Positions 40,298-49,694 of a DNA stretch of 64,000 nucleotides are shown in pieces. The notes below the pieces were generated by a model. It was not told where the DNA came from. It saw only the letters and a list, made by a program, of their open reading frames with translations, and ran no database searches. The stretch comes from Streptomyces sp. B21-083 (GTDB lineage Bacteria > Actinomycetota > Actinomycetes > Streptomycetales > Streptomycetaceae), in NCBI RefSeq assembly GCF_036898825.1, contig NZ_JARUND010000001.1, positions 992,001 through 1,056,000 on the forward strand, given 5' to 3'. Both the position numbers and the translations under genes were made by a program. Numbering within the stretch: the stretch's first letter is position 1; each line of letters begins with the position of its first letter.

Positions 40298-40534
40298 AAC
40301 GTTGGGCGCTGAACGACCCCTCAGGCGGAGCGCCATCACGGGGCATGCGGCGACCGCGCGTCGGGCGTGGGGGAGCAGATCAGGCGGGACCCTGGGGTCG
40401 CGGAGCACGGGGTAGCCCCATTCGTCCAGGCCGACCAGTTCGGGGAGCAGTTCGGCACAGAGTCCGTGTCCGTCGCAGGCGGCGAAATCGACGGCCAGTA
40501 CATGGGCTTGGGCTTGGGCGCGGGTCATCGCCAT
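40268..40534 (-). CDS. ferredoxin (single cluster, 3 Cys)
   Basis: An 88-residue ferredoxin. Cysteines in CDGHGLC and CPVMAL follow the C-x5-C-xn-CP pattern of one-cluster [3Fe-4S]-like ferredoxins. It overlaps the NuoF-like gene by 10 bp and would carry electrons for it. The last ten or so residues (SSRNADSMR) lie within the IS5 remnant, so the C-terminus was probably rebuilt by the insertion. Confidence 0.82.
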   Translation of the reverse strand: MAMTRAQAQAHVLAVDFAACDGHGLCAELLPELVGLDEWGYPVLRDPRVPPDLLPHARRAVAACPVMALRLRGRSAPNVSSRNADSMR

Positions 40535-41841
40535 TCCTCCTCCTCAGGGGGCCGGGCGGCGGGCACGGGCAGGACGAGAGGGGCGTACGCGGTGCGGCAT
40601 GGTCCGGCGTGTACGTGCCGGTGGACGTCGTCGGCGAAGACCCGCAGGGCAGAGGCGGCCAGCCGCGCCCCGCCGTCGGGATGGCTGCAGGCGCCGCGCC
40701 CCGGGAGCAGGCCGAGGCGGTGGTTCAGGCGGTCCAGCAGCTGCGCGTCCGCGCTGCCCCGGGCGAGCGCGGCGAAGTCCTCGGCGACGGCCGGCAGGCC
40801 GAACCAGCACGGCCCGCACTGCCGGGCGCTCTGCGCGGCCAGATAGCCCAGCGCGGCTGCCGTCTCGGCGAGCCCGCAGGTGCCTTCGGGCAACGCCACC
40901 AGGACGCCCGCGCCCCGTTCCGGCGCCGTGGTGCTCAGAGGCACCGGCAGCCAGCTGCCGAAGAAGCCGCCCGCGAGCACGGCCCCGAGCCGCCCCCGCT
41001 GGTCGCCGGCCCGTCGCAGCGCCGCCGTCACCGGGCTGCCCGCCGGGATCTCGTATACCCCTGGGCATGGGACGGCGCCCGAGACCGTGACCAGTGTGGT
41101 GCCGGGTGCCTGGGGACTGCCGCTCTCTCGGAACCAGGCGGGGCCGTAGCGGGCGATCAGGGCGAGGTGGGCCAAGGTCTCCACGTTGCCGATCAGGGTG
41201 GGGCGTTTGCCGACGCCCTTCTCGAAGGGGCGCGGTGGGGTGGCCCGGGGGCGGGCGTCGCCGCCGTTCAGCCAGCTGACCAGGGACGTCTCCTCGCTGG
41301 AGACGAAGTGGTGGGGCAGTGTGTGGACCCTCACCGGTACCGGGTCGAGCCCGGCGCGGCGCCGCTCGGCGACCGCCGCGGTGAGCTGGTCCGCCTGCGT
41401 CGCCCGGGTACGGGGCAGGCACAGATGCACGGCGTTGGCGCCGACCGCGACGGCGGCCAGCGCCGCGCCGTCCAGGACGAGGTGCGGGGCGACGGAGAGC
41501 AGTACCTCGTCCTTGTGGCTGGCCGGCTCGCTCTCCATGCCGTTGGCGACGACCACCGTGGGCTGGCTCGATCCGGCGACGGAGCGGAGCTTGCGGCCGG
41601 TGGGAAAGCCTCCGCCGCCCCGGCCGGTGAGCCCGGCCTCCTCCACGGCGCGTACCAGGGGCATCGCGATCCCGCGGCTGCGTGCCGAGGACAGCGGGGC
41701 CGGGCCGTACCTGCTGAGGTGTTCCACCAGGTCGGCGGGTCGGCCGGTGTCGTACCAGCCGTAGAGCAGGCGTTCGCCGTACGGGCCGCAGGGGGCCGCC
41801 GAATCTTCTCCGGCGAGGGCGGTCCCGGTGTCGGAGTTCAT
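40525..41841 (-). CDS. NuoF-like NADH-binding iron-sulfur protein
   Basis: A 438-residue protein like the NuoF/51-kDa family. GLTGRGGGGFPTGRKL is the NADH/FMN glycine loop, VVANGMESEPAS the next family motif, and QCGPCWFGL with a later ACSHPDG cysteine binds [4Fe-4S]. It is soluble and would oxidise NADH for the membrane cytochrome and ferredoxin encoded on either side. The start overlaps the stop of the ferric-reductase-like gene. Confidence 0.85.
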   Translation of the reverse strand: MNSDTGTALAGEDSAAPCGPYGERLLYGWYDTGRPADLVEHLSRYGPAPLSSARSRGIAMPLVRAVEEAGLTGRGGGGFPTGRKLRSVAGSSQPTVVVANGMESEPASHKDEVLLSVAPHLVLDGAALAAVAVGANAVHLCLPRTRATQADQLTAAVAERRRAGLDPVPVRVHTLPHHFVSSEETSLVSWLNGGDARPRATPPRPFEKGVGKRPTLIGNVETLAHLALIARYGPAWFRESGSPQAPGTTLVTVSGAVPCPGVYEIPAGSPVTAALRRAGDQRGRLGAVLAGGFFGSWLPVPLSTTAPERGAGVLVALPEGTCGLAETAAALGYLAAQSARQCGPCWFGLPAVAEDFAALARGSADAQLLDRLNHRLGLLPGRGACSHPDGGARLAASALRVFADDVHRHVHAGPCRTAYAPLVLPVPAARPPEEEEWR

Positions 41842-42647
41842 TCCGCGTCGTCTCCCTGGTGTGCGTCTTCCTCGTGTGTGTCTTCCTGGTCGTGCTGCTG
41901 GGGTGGGGGCGGTGGGGGCGGCGACCGATGGGGGGCCGCCGGGGCGGTGGACGGCGCCGGGGCCTGTGCCGTGCCGCCCGCGCGGTGTGCCCAGGCGGGC
42001 CGCAACGGGCCGACGGCCAGGAACGCGACCAGTGCCACGGGCACCATTACCAAGGCCGCCGTCGCCCACCGGCGAACCCGGAGCGCGGGTGTCCCGGCCC
42101 GGACCAGCCGCCACCACACGGCGGCCGCCACGGTCAGCAGGCAGCCCGCGTACAGCGCCAGTTGCGGGCCCAGGCGGGTGTCGGTGCCGGTGCCGGCCGC
42201 GTGGAAGAGCGCCACCGGCCATGATGCGTACGCCAGCCAGTGCACCGCCTTCCACCGGCGCCGGCCAAGGCGTCCGCGGACCGCGCTGGTGACCGCGACC
42301 GCCAGCAGGAGGTCGAGGGCCACCGCGCCCAGGCCGACCCAGAGCGGACGGTAGGAGGCCACGAACGGCACGAAGGCCGTCGGCCAGGTGAGGTGGGCGT
42401 AGCTGTCGGCGACGGCGGTGACGATGTGCATCCCCAGGAAGGCCAGGGTGAGCAGCGACAGGTTGCGGTGCAGCGCGGACACCTCGAACCGGCCCAGGCG
42501 CGACGGCGCGTACCGTCCCGCCGCCGCGATGCCGAGCGCGACCGTCGTGGTCAGCAGGACCAGCGAGACGGTGCCGCCGGCCCGGGTGGCGTACCAGAGC
42601 GGGCTGGGGCCGGAGGATCCCGCAGCGAGCAGGACGGCGCCGTTCAT
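41838..42647 (-). CDS. ferric-reductase-like transmembrane protein
   Basis: A 269-residue membrane protein with six predicted helices and histidines placed as in the ferric-reductase/YedZ heme b family: ALHRNLSLLTLAFLGMHIV in helix 2-3 and KAVHWLAYASWPVALFHAAG later. The C-terminus is a proline- and histidine/aspartate-rich tail (PPPPPPP, QQHDQEDTHEED) that could bind metal. It could pass electrons from NuoF-like protein across the membrane to a flavin carrier. Confidence 0.83.
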   Translation of the reverse strand: MNGAVLLAAGSSGPSPLWYATRAGGTVSLVLLTTTVALGIAAAGRYAPSRLGRFEVSALHRNLSLLTLAFLGMHIVTAVADSYAHLTWPTAFVPFVASYRPLWVGLGAVALDLLLAVAVTSAVRGRLGRRRWKAVHWLAYASWPVALFHAAGTGTDTRLGPQLALYAGCLLTVAAAVWWRLVRAGTPALRVRRWATAALVMVPVALVAFLAVGPLRPAWAHRAGGTAQAPAPSTAPAAPHRSPPPPPPPQQHDQEDTHEEDAHQGDDAE

Positions 42648-43699
42648 CGGTCGCCCCCGTCGTCGCCCCCGTCGGCGGGCCAGGATCCCAGGCACAGCAC
42701 GCTTCCGTCGGTGCGGACCAGCCGGGCCGGCAGACCGGTGCCGCGCAGCCAGCCGGGGGCGCGTTCACCGAGGACCAGGGCCGCGGTGGTGGCGGTGTTG
42801 GCGTCTACGCAGCTGCCCGCGGCGACGCTGACGGTGCGCCAGACGGGCGGCGGGACGTCGCCGGTGTCCGGGTCGACGATGTGGTGGAGCGTCTGGCCGC
42901 CGCGCCGCCAGGTCCGTACGGTGGTACCGGATGTGGCGAGGCCGCCGTCGCGGATCGAGACGACCGGGCGTCCGGGGCCGGCGTCCAGGGCCGCGTGGTC
43001 GTCGGCGATCGCGACCCGCCAGCCGGCGGCCGGTGGTTCGCCCGCCGCCGACAGGTCGCCGCCGAGGTTGACCAGGACCCCGCAGCCCACCGCCGCGGCG
43101 GCCCGGCGGGCCGCCCGGTCCGCGGCCAGGGCCTTGGCCGTGGCGCCGAGATCGAGGGTCGTACCGGCGGGAAGGCGCAGCAGCCGCAGCACCGGGTCCC
43201 AGCGGACGGACGGCCAGCCCGCGGCGGGCCGTGGCGCGGTCGCCGGCCCGGTGTCCTCCGGCCGCCGCGCGGTCACTTGGGCGAAGGTGCGGTCGTAGCC
43301 GAGCGCCACGACCGCCGGGCCCACCGTGGGGTCGACGGCACCGTCGGTGAGTTCGGCCGCGCGCAGGGCCGTCTCCACAGCTTCGGCGAGCAGGGCGCTC
43401 ACCGGTACGGGTCCGGTACCCGCGGTGGCGTTGACGCGGGAGAGCTCGGAGTCGGGGCGGAACCGGCTGCACGCCGCGTCGATGGCGGCCAGCTCGGCCC
43501 GCAGGATCAGCAGCGCGTCCTGGATGCGGGCCGGGTCGGCGGTGAGCAGCGCGGCTGTGGTGCCCAGCGCGGAGAAGACCGCGGTGGCGGGCTCCAGGTA
43601 AGCCGAGCGGGTGGCGGCGGTGCGAGCTGCCGCGGCCGGCAACGTGGTGCGCATGCTGCTTCCGGCTCCGCCTCGGGCGCCCGCCGACGTGGCGCTCAC
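42644..43699 (-). CDS. apbE: FAD:protein FMN transferase (ApbE)
   Basis: A 351-residue flavin transferase that attaches FMN covalently to Ser/Thr of a target. Motifs DPTVGPAV, TLDLGATAKALAADRA and NLGGDLSAAG match ApbE. The C-terminal region has the HHIVDPDTGDVPP metal-binding segment. The GTG at 43699 overlaps the stop of the small membrane protein gene; ATG 43654 is an alternative. The likely substrate is that small neighbour, see finding. Confidence 0.9.
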   Translation of the reverse strand: MSATSAGARGGAGSSMRTTLPAAAARTAATRSAYLEPATAVFSALGTTAALLTADPARIQDALLILRAELAAIDAACSRFRPDSELSRVNATAGTGPVPVSALLAEAVETALRAAELTDGAVDPTVGPAVVALGYDRTFAQVTARRPEDTGPATAPRPAAGWPSVRWDPVLRLLRLPAGTTLDLGATAKALAADRAARRAAAAVGCGVLVNLGGDLSAAGEPPAAGWRVAIADDHAALDAGPGRPVVSIRDGGLATSGTTVRTWRRGGQTLHHIVDPDTGDVPPPVWRTVSVAAGSCVDANTATTAALVLGERAPGWLRGTGLPARLVRTDGSVLCLGSWPADGGDDGGDR

Positions 43700-43986
43700 G
43701 ACGCACCCGACTGGGTCTGCGGCGCCTGCTTGGTCGGTGCGGGCGCCTGCCCGGCGGGCTGGAGGCCGCCGCTCGTGCCCGTACGGGTGCCGCTCCCGTG
43801 GTGGGCGGGCTGGGCGATGCCAGGGATCGCGTGTGCGTACCCGGCGCCCAGCGCGGCGGTACCCGCGAGTGCCACGGCCGCCACCCAACGGGTCGTGGCG
43901 CTCACGCGCCGCAGCCCTCGTTCGCGGCGCCGGACGGAGTCACGCACAGATCGGTCGGCGGCTGCGTGCTGCTCGGGAAGAGGCAT
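43696..43986 (-). CDS. small membrane-anchored protein ending in SGAS
   Basis: A 96-residue protein with a charged N-terminus, one helix near residues 33-53 (WVAAVALAGTAALGAGYAHA), and an extracytoplasmic Ser/Thr/Pro/Gln-rich tail that ends QSGAS. The last four residues resemble the ApbE target motif (S/T)GA(S/T). It is encoded directly before apbE with a 4-bp overlap. It has no FMN-binding domain otherwise. A minimal flavin carrier is inferred. Confidence 0.7.
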   Translation of the reverse strand: MPLPEQHAAADRSVRDSVRRRERGLRRVSATTRWVAAVALAGTAALGAGYAHAIPGIAQPAHHGSGTRTGTSGGLQPAGQAPAPTKQAPQTQSGAS

Positions 43987-44069
43987 GGATGAACTCCCTC
44001 GCCAGGAGGCCGGTTTGTCCTACTACCCAGGCTGCCCGGCGGCCCGTCGGGAACCGGTTCAGGAGTTCT

Positions 44070-45482
44070 TCAGAAGCGGTAAAGATCCCGCCCGCCGCCG
44101 CGCGGCGGCTCCGGAGACGGCGGCGCGGGAAGATCCAGTACGACGGTCAGCCCCCCGCCGGCCGTTTGCTCCAGCCGTACGGTGCCGCCATTGGCGGTGA
44201 CCAGCCGGTGCACGATCGCCAGCCCCAGGCCGCTGCCGGACGCCTCCGGATTGCCGAATCTCCTGAAGGCCGCTTCGCGCGCCGCCTGGCTCATCCCGGG
44301 ACCGTCGTCCACCACCCGCAGCAGCACCCGCTCGCGCGTCGCCTTCCCCTCGACGCGTACCGCCGCGCCCTCACCCACCGCGTCCAGGGCATTGGCCACC
44401 AGGTTGTCGATCACCTGCTCCAGGTCCCCGGCTCCCAGGTACGCCGTCAGCCCGGCGCCGTATCGGCCGGCGAGCGACACCCGGCGCTCCCGTGCCACCG
44501 GCTCCCAGGCGGTGACCCGCTCGTCCACCACCTGGTCCACCCGGACCGGAACCGGCCTGGGCACCGAGGTCTCCGCGCGGGCCACCGCGAGCAGCCCGTC
44601 CACCAGCCGGGACAGCCGGGCGATCTCCTCCTGCGCGCCGGCGAACTCCGCCGCCGTGGCCTCGTCCGCGCCCGCCGCCAGCAGATCGAGCCGCAGCCGC
44701 AGCGCGGTCAACGGCGTCCGCAGCTGGTGGGAGACGTCGGCGACGACCGCCCGGTGCCCGTGGATCAGGGCCTCCAGGCGCGCCGCCATGGTGTTGAAGG
44801 TCGAGGCGAGTCTGCGCACCTCCTGCGGACCGCGCCCGCCCGGCGCCCGTACGTCCAGTGCGCCCTCGCCGAGCCGCAGCGCGGCGGCGTCCACGGCCCG
44901 CAGCGGGCGTCCGACCCAGCGGGCCAGCGCCACCGACAACAGCACGCCTGCCACCAGGCCGCCGGCCCCGATCAGCGCCAGCCGCCCCCACATCGCGTTG
45001 ATCCGGTCGTCCATGCCCTCCGCCGACCTGGACAGCACCGCCACCCCGACCGGATGCGTGGCGTCGCCGATCGGCACCGCGACGACCAGCCGGTCCTCCC
45101 GCTCACGCGTGGCCGTCGCCGGGTGGACGAGCACCTGGTGCGCCAGGTCGCCCCAGCTGTCGGCGGCCTCGTCGTCCTCATCGCCTCCGGCTGTCCGCCC
45201 GGGGCACCCGGTGGCCGCCACGATCCGCCCCGCCGCGTCGAAGACCGCGGCGCAGTCCCCCGCCCGCTCGGCCTGTTCCAGGAGCCGTCGCATGGAGGCA
45301 GGGGATCGATGATCCGACAGGTGCTCCTCGGCCGCGGCGGCGATCGTCCGGTTCGCCGCCTCGGTCGTGTCCCGGAAAGAGGTGCGCTCACGCCCCGTCA
45401 TGGACAGCCCCAGGGGCACGACGGCCAGCACCAGCAGCAGGACGATCAGCGTCATGAAGGTCAGTGCGATACGCCTGGTCAT
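44070..45482 (-). CDS. sensor histidine kinase
   Basis: A 470-residue membrane kinase. Helix at 8-28, an extracytoplasmic sensor of about 140 residues, second helix near 168-190, HAMP, then DHp with the phospho-accepting histidine in VSHQLRTPL and the ATPase domain (NLVANALDAV, DDGPGM, GSGLGLAI). It overlaps the response regulator gene by 4 bp. It probably controls the redox operon downstream, since all lie on the same strand. Confidence 0.92.
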   Translation of the reverse strand: MTRRIALTFMTLIVLLLVLAVVPLGLSMTGRERTSFRDTTEAANRTIAAAAEEHLSDHRSPASMRRLLEQAERAGDCAAVFDAAGRIVAATGCPGRTAGGDEDDEAADSWGDLAHQVLVHPATATREREDRLVVAVPIGDATHPVGVAVLSRSAEGMDDRINAMWGRLALIGAGGLVAGVLLSVALARWVGRPLRAVDAAALRLGEGALDVRAPGGRGPQEVRRLASTFNTMAARLEALIHGHRAVVADVSHQLRTPLTALRLRLDLLAAGADEATAAEFAGAQEEIARLSRLVDGLLAVARAETSVPRPVPVRVDQVVDERVTAWEPVARERRVSLAGRYGAGLTAYLGAGDLEQVIDNLVANALDAVGEGAAVRVEGKATRERVLLRVVDDGPGMSQAAREAAFRRFGNPEASGSGLGLAIVHRLVTANGGTVRLEQTAGGGLTVVLDLPAPPSPEPPRGGGRDLYRF

Positions 45483-46165
45483 CGCGCACCAAGGTTCGGG
45501 TCCTGGCCCGGCTCAGGTACGCCGAGGCGGAAGCCCCGGCCGTACACGGTCTCCACCAGCCCGGGTACACCGAGCTTGCGGCGCAGCGCCGCGATGTGCA
45601 CGTCCAGCACCTTGGTGGGGCCGTACCAATGCGCGTCCCAGGCGCGTTCCAGGACCTCCTGCCGGGTGACCACCCGTCCCGGATCGGCGGCCAGACACTC
45701 CAGGATGTCGAACTCCTTGGGTGTGAGCGCGACTTCGCGGCCACCGACGGTCACTTTGCGGGTCCGGAGGTCCACCGCGAGAGAGCCGTGCCGCAGCAAC
45801 TCGGCGTCGGACGGCTGGACGCGGCGCAGCACGGCCCGGATCCGCGCCAGCAGCTCCGCCAAGCCGAACGGTTTGACCAGGTAGTCGTCGGCGCCCTCGT
45901 CCAGGGCCGCGACCCGGTCGGCTTCCTCCCCGCGCGCCGTCACCACGATGATCGCCGCGCCGGAGCGGCTCCGCATCCGGCGGCAGACCTCGACACCGTC
46001 CAGGTCGGGCAGCCCCAGGTCCAACAGCACCACATCGGGCACCGGGGCCGCCGCCAGCGCTTCCCGCCCGGTGCCGACTCTGCTCGCCTGGTACCCGGCC
46101 CGCTCCAGGCCCAGCACCAGGGAAACGGCGATCCCCGGGTCGTCCTCGACCACCAGCACACGCAC
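45479..46165 (-). CDS. OmpR-family response regulator
   Basis: A 228-residue regulator. The receiver has the acidic pair EDD near residue 7, phosphorylation Asp in VVLLDLGLPD and lysine in LVKPF. The C-terminal winged helix includes LTPKEFDILECLA and the WYGPTKVLDVHI recognition helix. First gene of the minus-strand two-component and redox operon, divergent from the P1B-5 ATPase gene. Confidence 0.93.
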   Translation of the reverse strand: MRVLVVEDDPGIAVSLVLGLERAGYQASRVGTGREALAAAPVPDVVLLDLGLPDLDGVEVCRRMRSRSGAAIIVVTARGEEADRVAALDEGADDYLVKPFGLAELLARIRAVLRRVQPSDAELLRHGSLAVDLRTRKVTVGGREVALTPKEFDILECLAADPGRVVTRQEVLERAWDAHWYGPTKVLDVHIAALRRKLGVPGLVETVYGRGFRLGVPEPGQDPNLGAR

Positions 46166-46268
46166 ACCGACATCCTACGATTCCGCCACCTCTGCACGGA
46201 TTGACCGAGAGGCCCTCGTTGTGGACCGTTTGGCCCTGGCGTGCGGCGCGGTGCGCACGGTTGCATGA

Positions 46269-46298
46269 ACACCCGGGGACACCCGGGGACACCCGGGG
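46269..46298. repeat. three tandem ACACCCGGGG units
   Basis: The 10-bp unit ACACCCGGGG repeats three times in the region between the response regulator and the metal ATPase gene. Each unit holds CCCGGG. One helical turn spacing would suit cooperative binding of a regulator, but a slippage repeat is also possible. Confidence 0.5.
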
Positions 46299-46351
46299 GC
46301 GCTGTCGCGCCCGGCGCGGGGACATCCCGGAGAAGCCGGAGGGCCGCTGTC

Positions 46352-48682
46352 GTGTCGCACAGGGGAGACACCGGGGACGGGCCGGGGCCGAAGGCCGACG
46401 GTGTCCGTCGACTGCTCGAACCGGCACTGCTGGCCACGACGACGGCCGCCCTGCTGAACGGTGGAATCGCCTGGGCGGCCGGGAACCAGAACGTCGCCGA
46501 CGCCTGCTGGGCGGCCGGCACGGTGCCGGCCGTGGTGCCCGCCGTGGCCTGGGTCGTGGCCGCACTGCGGAAGGGGCGGGCCGGCGTCGACCTGATCGCC
46601 GTGCCGGCGCTGGCCGGGACCCTCGCGGTGGGCGGGTACCTGGCGGGTGCGCTGATCGCGTCGATGCCGGCGACCGGCCGGGCCCTGGACGCCGCGGCCG
46701 AGCGCCGGGCCTCCCACGATCTGCGTGCCCTTCTGGAGCACGCCCCCCCGCTCGGCCCGCCGCCGGACAGGCCGCAGGTGGCCGTGGTCCCGCTCGCCGA
46801 TGTCGTCGTGGGCGACGTGCTCGTGATCGGCACAGGAGACGTGGTCCCCGTCGACGGCAGGTCCTGGCCGGTACGGCGGAACTCGACGAGTCCGTGCTGA
46901 CCGGCGAGTCCGCCCAGGTCGAACGCGGCACAGACGAAACCGTACACAGCGGCGTCGTCAACGCGGGCGGTGTCTTCGAACTCCGGGCGACCGCCACCGC
47001 AGGACAGCACGTACGCGGAGATCGTACGGCTGGCTCAGCACGCGGGTGCGGAGCGGGCACCGACCGTCCGGCTGGCGGAGCGCTACGCGGCCTGGTTCCT
47101 GCCGCTGTCGGTGGGGTTGGCCGGTCTCGCCTGGCTGCTGAGCGGATCCGCCGTACGGGCGGTCGCCGTCCTGGTCGTGGCGACCCCCTGCCCTTTGCTG
47201 CTCGCGGCGCCGGTCGCCGTCGTCTCCGGACTGTCCCGGGCGGCCCGCCGCGGTGTCGTCGTCAGGGACGGCGGCGCGCTGGAGCGCCTGGGCCGGGCGC
47301 GCACCCTGGTGATCGACAAGACCGGCACCCTGACCGCCGGCCGACCGCGCGTCCTGGCGGTCGCCGCCGCCCCGGGGCGCTCCCCGTCCGACGTGCTGCG
47401 GCTGGCCGCGTCGCTCGACCAGATTTCCGCGCATGTGTTGGCCGACGCGATCGTCCGCGAAGCACGAGCCAGGGGCCTCGCGCTCGCCATGCCCGTCGAT
47501 GCCACGGAGGAACCCGGGCGAGGACCCGTCGGCACCGTGGAGGGCCTCCGCCTGGGACTCGGCAGGTGCGGCATCCCGCAGAAAGCACTTCCCGACTGGG
47601 CCCGTGCCGTGGACAACCGTGCCGTTCTCGACGGGGCCGCCATCGCCTGGCTCACCGTCGACGACGTCCTCGCCGGCGCCGTCCTGCTCCAGGACCCGCT
47701 GCGCCATGACGCCCCGCGCACCGTCCGTCGCCTGCGGTCGGCGGGCCTGACCCGGCTGCTGATGCTCACCGGTGACCGCGCCGAGCCCGCCCGCGAAGTG
47801 GGCGCGGTGCTGGGCCTCGACGAGGTCCGGGCCGGTCAGCTTCCCGCCGGCAAAGTCGCGGCCGTACGGGTGGAATGCGCGCGGGCCGTCACTGTCATGG
47901 TCGGCGACGGCGTCAACGACGCACCGGCCCTGGCCGCGGCCGACGTCGGCGTGGCCATGGGTGCCCGCGGATCGTCCGCGACGTCCGAGGCCGCCGACAT
48001 CGTCCTCACGACCGACCGGGTGGACCGCCTCGCCGACGCCATGGAGATCGCCGTACGGGCCCGCCGGATCGCGGTCCAGAGCGCCGCGGGCGGGATGGCG
48101 CTGTCACTGGTCGCCATGATCGCGGCCCTCCTCGGATGGCTGCCGCCTGCCATCGGAGCCCTTCTCCAGGAGACGATCGACGTCGCCGTCATCCTCAACG
48201 CCCTGCGTGTGCTGTTGCCGGCTCAGGGCGCCCGCATCGTTCTCGAACCGGACGCCGAGGACCTCGTCGAGCGTTTCGCGGCCGAACACCAAGACCTCAG
48301 GGACGTCCTGGACGCCATCCGTGACACCGCCGGCCTGCTCTCCACGCAGGGCGGTCCGGAATCGCTGGCCGCCGTGCGGCACGTCGACCACCTGCTCACC
48401 ACACGGCTGCTTCCGCACGAGGACGCGGAGGAGCGGCAGCTCTACCCCGCGCTGAACAGACAACTTGGCGGACCGGAATCCACCGAGACCATGAGCCGGG
48501 CCCACACCGAGATAGCACGCCTCTCCCGCCGGATCACGATCCACCTCCGGATGGCGGACGCGACAGGCGCACTGAGACCGGAACAGATCGACGACCTGCG
48601 TGCCTGCCTGTACGGGCTCCACTCCGTTCTCCGCCTGCACTTCAGCCAGGAGGAGGAGAGCTACTTCTCGCTCGCTCCCTGA
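46352..48682 (+). pseudogene. P1B-5 (Nia-like) metal ATPase with hemerythrin tail, two frameshifts
   Basis: An in-order heavy-metal P-ATPase read in three pieces. Frame 2 covers 46352 to about 46860, ending in GDVVPVDGR. Frame 1 covers about 46860-47000 with LDESVLTGES. Frame 2 resumes to 48682 with TPCPLLLAAP, DKTGTLT and GDGVND. The TPCP membrane motif and the C-terminal hemerythrin-like domain (LPHEDAEERQLYP, LRLHFSQEEE) define the P1B-5 group, whose studied member Nia transports Ni and Fe. One base is missing near 46860 and one added (or two missing) near 46995. These may be sequencing errors or real decay. The GTG at 46352 has GGAGGG upstream. Confidence 0.8.
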
Positions 48683-48696
48683 ACCGGACCTCCAAC

Positions 48697-48720
48697 GGGA
48701 ATCACGGGGTCAGTGATCCC
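48697..48720 (+). terminator. hairpin after the P1B-5 gene
   Basis: GGGAATCAC pairs with GTGATCCC (one bulged A) around GGGGTCA, 14 bp beyond the stop. It is a plausible terminator and may also restrict read-through into the DUF2231 gene. Confidence 0.45.
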
Positions 48721-48816
48721 GATGAGGCTCAGAGGAAACTGAGAAGTCCCTGTGGAAAAGTGCCGACGCTCCCGCACCGCCCCCGTCCGGCCAGCCCCAT
48801 GGAGAAAAAAACCCTC

Positions 48817-49332
48817 ATGAGTCTCACTGTTGTCAACGGACTCCCCGCGCACGTCCTGTTCGTGCACTTCGTCATCGTGCTCGTGCCCCTGAGCGCCCTG
48901 GCACTCGTGGTGTGCGCGGCGTGGCCCGGCGGCGCCCGACGGCTCGGCCTGCTGCTGCCAGTTCTCACGCTCGTGACGCTGGCGAGCGTGCCGGTGGCCA
49001 CACACGCGGGGGAATGGCTGGAAGAGCACGTCGGCAGCAATCCACTGGTGCGCAAGCACGCCGAACTCGGCGACGGCCTTCTGCCCTGGACTCTCGGCCT
49101 CTTCGTGATCTCGGCCGTCGTCTGGTGGACGGCCCGCCGCTCGGCGCCCGCCACGGACGGCACGGCGGGTGCTCCACGGTCGTCCTCGGCGCTGCTTCGG
49201 GGCGCGGTCGTGATCCTTTCCCTCGCTGTCGCGGTCGGCGCCGTGGTGGACGTCTACCGGATCGGCGACTCGGGCGCCAAGGCTGCCTGGCAGGACAACT
49301 ACTCCAAGACGGCCACGCAGAACGGCGGCTGA
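48817..49332 (+). CDS. DUF2231-like four-helix membrane protein
   Basis: A 171-residue protein with about four hydrophobic helices and the family start NGLPAHVLFVHFVIVLVPL. Conserved histidines (LPAHVLFVHF, ATHAGEW, VRKHAELGD) could bind heme, as proposed for this family. Function unknown. ATG 48817 has GGAGA upstream; ATG 48799 is also in frame. A half-site AAGTCCC lies at 48744-48750. Confidence 0.78.
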   Translation: MSLTVVNGLPAHVLFVHFVIVLVPLSALALVVCAAWPGGARRLGLLLPVLTLVTLASVPVATHAGEWLEEHVGSNPLVRKHAELGDGLLPWTLGLFVISAVVWWTARRSAPATDGTAGAPRSSSALLRGAVVILSLAVAVGAVVDVYRIGDSGAKAAWQDNYSKTATQNGG

Positions 49333-49646
49333 CGGACGAGGCCGACACTGGGCCACGGCTCCTCCGGATCGGCGGTCAGCACCCCGGCCACCGTGTTACG
49401 CGCGGAGACCCTGCCTGCGCCGTTGCGTGCCGACAATGGCTGATGGCCCGTCTGGAGGACCGGGGTGCCGCTGAGTCGGGGCTAGGGAACGGGCAGCGCG
49501 CTCTCGATCTCATCGACACCCCGGAGCTGCAACGTCGGAAAAGGACCACTCGGGCACGGGGAGACTCCTCCGGTCCGCTGCGGACCACGAGCACACCTAC
49601 TCACGCAAGGACCTGAAAACGAAGCAGGCTATATCCCCCTACCACC
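49333..49646. other. 314-bp spacer before the tRNA fragment
   Basis: No recognised gene. A plus-strand frame continues from the upstream gene's alternative frame to 49616 but shows no family features. The stretch may contain recombination debris because a broken tRNA follows. Confidence 0.4.
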
Positions 49647-49694
49647 GGTGGGCCCTGTGGGACTCGAACCCATAACCAATGGATTAAAAGTCCG
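49647..49694 (-). other. 3' half of a tRNA-Lys (UUU), attachment-site relic
   Basis: Minus strand reads from the anticodon stem through GGACTTTTAATCC (anticodon TTT), variable loop, T-arm GGGTTCGAGTCCC and acceptor strand AGGGCCCACC. D-arm and 5' half are absent. The 5' anticodon-stem strand (CCGGA) pairs with TCCAT at only three positions, so homology starts inside the anticodon stem. This is the classic scar left where an integrase-encoded element used a tRNA 3' end. Confidence 0.75.

Noticed and set aside
40294..42354. 686-codon plus-strand frame
   Set aside because: Shadow of the NuoF-like and ferric-reductase-like genes, no recognisable domain.
48744..48750. AAGTCCC half-site before DUF2231 gene
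   Set aside because: No second half-site; expected by chance.
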